7,768 nt of DNA from Magnetovibrio sp. (lineage in GTDB: Bacteria > Pseudomonadota > Alphaproteobacteria > Rhodospirillales > Magnetovibrionaceae). The notes beneath the pieces are model-generated. The model was not told where the DNA came from. It did no database searches and worked only from the letters and a program-made list of their open reading frames with translations. The translations under genes were made by a program, and so were the position numbers. Positions 6,385 to 7,768 of this stretch are shown one piece after another. Within the stretch, counting starts at the first letter, position 1. Every line of letters starts with the position of its first letter. The stretch covers positions 1-7,768 of the forward strand of contig JAESSV010000002.1 of the NCBI GenBank assembly GCA_016763895.1, written 5' to 3'.

Positions 6385-7130
6385 AAGCTGTCTTTTTCGT
6401 CAGGGTTTTTATAAAACGACCCCCGTTTGGGGTACGTGACGTTGGATTGCCATGATTTGCGGGGCTTACGGCGTTTTTCATCTTCGATCTTTTGAGCGTT
6501 ATCGCCGTACGTCCAAAAGCGGTGAATAACATCTTCCATTTCCAGCTCACTCAACAAATCCGGCTCGCCCATTTGCAACACCAACTGGTATTGATGCGCC
6601 AACACTTCGACTTCGACGGCCAGGCTCATGGCTTTTTCCAAATTGTCACCAAAGGCAATCAGCCCATGATGGCTCATCAAACACGCTTTGCGCCCCACCA
6701 GGGATTCCAGGACCGCTTTGGACAATTCAGGCGTACCAAAGGGTTCGTATTTACAACACCGGATATCCTTGCCACCCGCAACGGCCACCATGTAATGGAA
6801 CGATGGAATGTTTTTGTTCAAACACGCCAAGGCCGTCGCATACGGGGGGTGGGCATGAACAATGGCTTTGGCGGTGCGACGAGACGTATAGATATCAAGG
6901 TGAAAGCGCCACTCACTTGACGGCAAGAAATTGCCATCGGCTTCTCCATCCATATTCACAAACACAATGTCTTCGGGGTGAAGTTTATGGTATTTGACCC
7001 CGGACGGCGTGATCAAAAATCCGCCCTCAACGCGCGTTGATACATTTCCCGAAGACCCGGCACTGAGCCCCGTGGAATTCAGCTGTAGGGCCGTTTTAAT
7101 GATTTCAGATCTTAGATCAATATGGCGCAT
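6381..7130 (-). CDS. ald2: Class II aldolase, probable Ald2 of the methylthioadenosine DHAP shunt
   Basis: This 249-residue zinc-dependent class II aldolase/adducin-family enzyme has its active site intact. Glu73 in SSEWRFH fits the catalytic acid/base, and His92 and His94 in VHAHPPYA plus His155 in MSHHG fit the metal ligands. By chance these are the same numbers as in E. coli fuculose-phosphate aldolase. The phosphate-binding parts are SSGNVS (26-31) and TPSG (41-44). The partner gene mtnA makes methylthioribulose-1-phosphate. In Rhodospirillum rubrum and some E. coli an aldolase of this type beside mtnA splits it into dihydroxyacetone phosphate and 2-methylthioacetaldehyde (Ald2). That is the assignment I infer. 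Alternatives are the dehydratase MtnB (same fold, usually nearer 205-220 residues) or a fuculose-phosphate aldolase. A basic C-terminal extension of about 35 residues (215-249) is present. The ATG directly abuts the mtnA stop and has at best a weak Shine-Dalgarno sequence. Confidence 0.8.
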   Translation of the reverse strand: MRHIDLRSEIIKTALQLNSTGLSAGSSGNVSTRVEGGFLITPSGVKYHKLHPEDIVFVNMDGEADGNFLPSSEWRFHLDIYTSRRTAKAIVHAHPPYATALACLNKNIPSFHYMVAVAGGKDIRCCKYEPFGTPELSKAVLESLVGRKACLMSHHGLIAFGDNLEKAMSLAVEVEVLAHQYQLVLQMGEPDLLSELEMEDVIHRFWTYGDNAQKIEDEKRRKPRKSWQSNVTYPKRGSFYKNPDEKDSL

Positions 7131-7768
7131 CTATTTAGCCTGTTCCGGAAACAGCGCGCTCAAACCCGCCTTGGAGGCATCACACACGCCCCGTTCGGTG
7201 ATCAATTTGGTGACCAAATGCCGGGGTGTCACGTCAAAGGCTGGATTGGCCCCTTTCGAGCCTTCCGATACGATCCGCACCGTATGAAGGGTGCCCTGCG
7301 CATCTTTGCCGGTCACTTCGGTCAGTTCAATTTCACTGCGGTTTTCGATGGGAATATCCGCGCCTTCGTCCAAAGTCCAATCGATCGTTGGGCTGGGCAA
7401 GGCCACATAAAACGGGACGTCATTGTCATAGGCGGCCAAGGCCTTTAGGTACGTGCCAATTTTATTGCACACATCCCCCGTGGCCGTGGTGCGATCCGTT
7501 CCCACTATGCACAAATCCACTTCGCCATGTTGCATCAAATGGCCACCCGCATTATCGGCGATCACCGTATGAGGAACACCATGTTGGTTCAGTTCCCAAG
7601 CCGTTAAGCTGGCACCTTGATTACGAGGGCGGGTTTCATCGACCCACACATGCACGGGAATTCCGGCTTCGTGGGCTTTGTAAATCGGCGCAATTGCCGT
7701 ACCCCAATCAACGGTGGCCAACCAACCTGCATTGCAATGGGTGAGCACATTTATGGTCCGGCTTTTAG
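7131..7768 (-). CDS. mtnA: S-methyl-5-thioribose-1-phosphate isomerase MtnA, C-terminal part (5' cut by window)
   Basis: MtnA converts 5-methylthioribose-1-phosphate to methylthioribulose-1-phosphate in the salvage of methylthioadenosine. About 212 residues of an enzyme normally near 350-390 are visible. The frame is open through the window end (reading K-S-R-T-I-N before VLTHCNAG), so the GTG at 7748 is internal. The active-site cysteine is in LTHCNAG (codon at 7734-7736) and the active-site aspartate is in VGTDR (codon at 7494-7496). Other family marks are [18 protein letters not shown], the DVCNKIGTY loop and NPAFDVTP near the C-terminus. These separate it from the related eIF2B regulatory subunits and from ribose-1,5-bisphosphate isomerase. 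Its TAG is followed immediately by the aldolase ATG. A phosphorylase (mtnP) or a nucleosidase and kinase pair supplying its substrate may lie upstream, outside the window. Confidence 0.93.
   Translation of the reverse strand, partial: KSRTINVLTHCNAGWLATVDWGTAIAPIYKAHEAGIPVHVWVDETRPRNQGASLTAWELNQHGVPHTVIADNAGGHLMQHGEVDLCIVGTDRTTATGDVCNKIGTYLKALAAYDNDVPFYVALPSPTIDWTLDEGADIPIENRSEIELTEVTGKDAQGTLHTVRIVSEGSKGANPAFDVTPRHLVTKLITERGVCDASKAGLSALFPEQAK

Noticed and set aside
6492..6920. A 142-codon + strand open frame opposite the aldolase.
   Set aside because: It is rich in Gln, His and Phe with no family resemblance, and the minus strand carries intact catalytic motifs.
7226..7744. A 172-codon + strand open frame opposite mtnA.
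   Set aside because: Its translation is rich in Arg, Pro, His and Cys, has no domain I know, and lies fully antisense to a clear MtnA sequence.

Overview
The window comes from a Gram-negative bacterium. An alphaproteobacterium related to the Rhodospirillales is my best guess: the mtnA-class II aldolase pair is laid out as in Rhodospirillum rubrum, and the MtnA sequence resembles the form I know from that group. Base composition looks moderate, near half GC. This placement is an inference from protein flavour, not a measurement.

Region 1 (1-5793, + strand) is the 3' part of an operon for Alternative Complex III (ACIII), a membrane quinol:cytochrome c (or HiPIP) oxidoreductase that replaces or supplements cytochrome bc1. 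In order it holds the C-terminal part of the molybdopterin-oxidoreductase-like subunit (ActB1, cut by the window start), a separate 15-cysteine iron-sulfur subunit (ActB2), the ten-helix quinol-site subunit (ActC), the two-helix DUF3341 subunit (ActD), a monohaem cytochrome c (ActE) and a second NrfD-like membrane subunit (ActF). The genes are 2-11 nt apart or overlap by 4 nt, and each has a purine-rich Shine-Dalgarno sequence. The multihaem cytochrome ActA and the operon promoter would lie upstream of the window. Quinol is thought to be oxidised at ActC, with electrons passing through the ActB clusters to the ActA/ActE haems.

Region 2 (5794-5895) is the short gap between convergent operons. 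It holds a strong hairpin with a T-tract on both strands, which probably terminates transcription from both sides. No cytochrome oxidase gene follows actF.

Region 3 (5896-7768, - strand) is the end of a second operon, read from right to left: mtnA (methylthioribose-1-phosphate isomerase, cut by the window end), a class II aldolase that is probably the Ald2 enzyme of the methylthioadenosine 'DHAP shunt', and trmL (tRNA wobble 2'-O-methyltransferase). The mtnA stop directly abuts the aldolase start, and the aldolase stop overlaps the trmL start, so the three are probably translated in a coupled way.

I found no tRNA, rRNA, CRISPR array, insertion sequence or phage gene. The systems here are known ones. 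The less ordinary points are the split ActB, an ActF that seems to lack its first helix, a soluble-looking ActE signal peptide, the absence of a downstream oxidase, and the coupling of methylthioadenosine salvage to a tRNA methylase.
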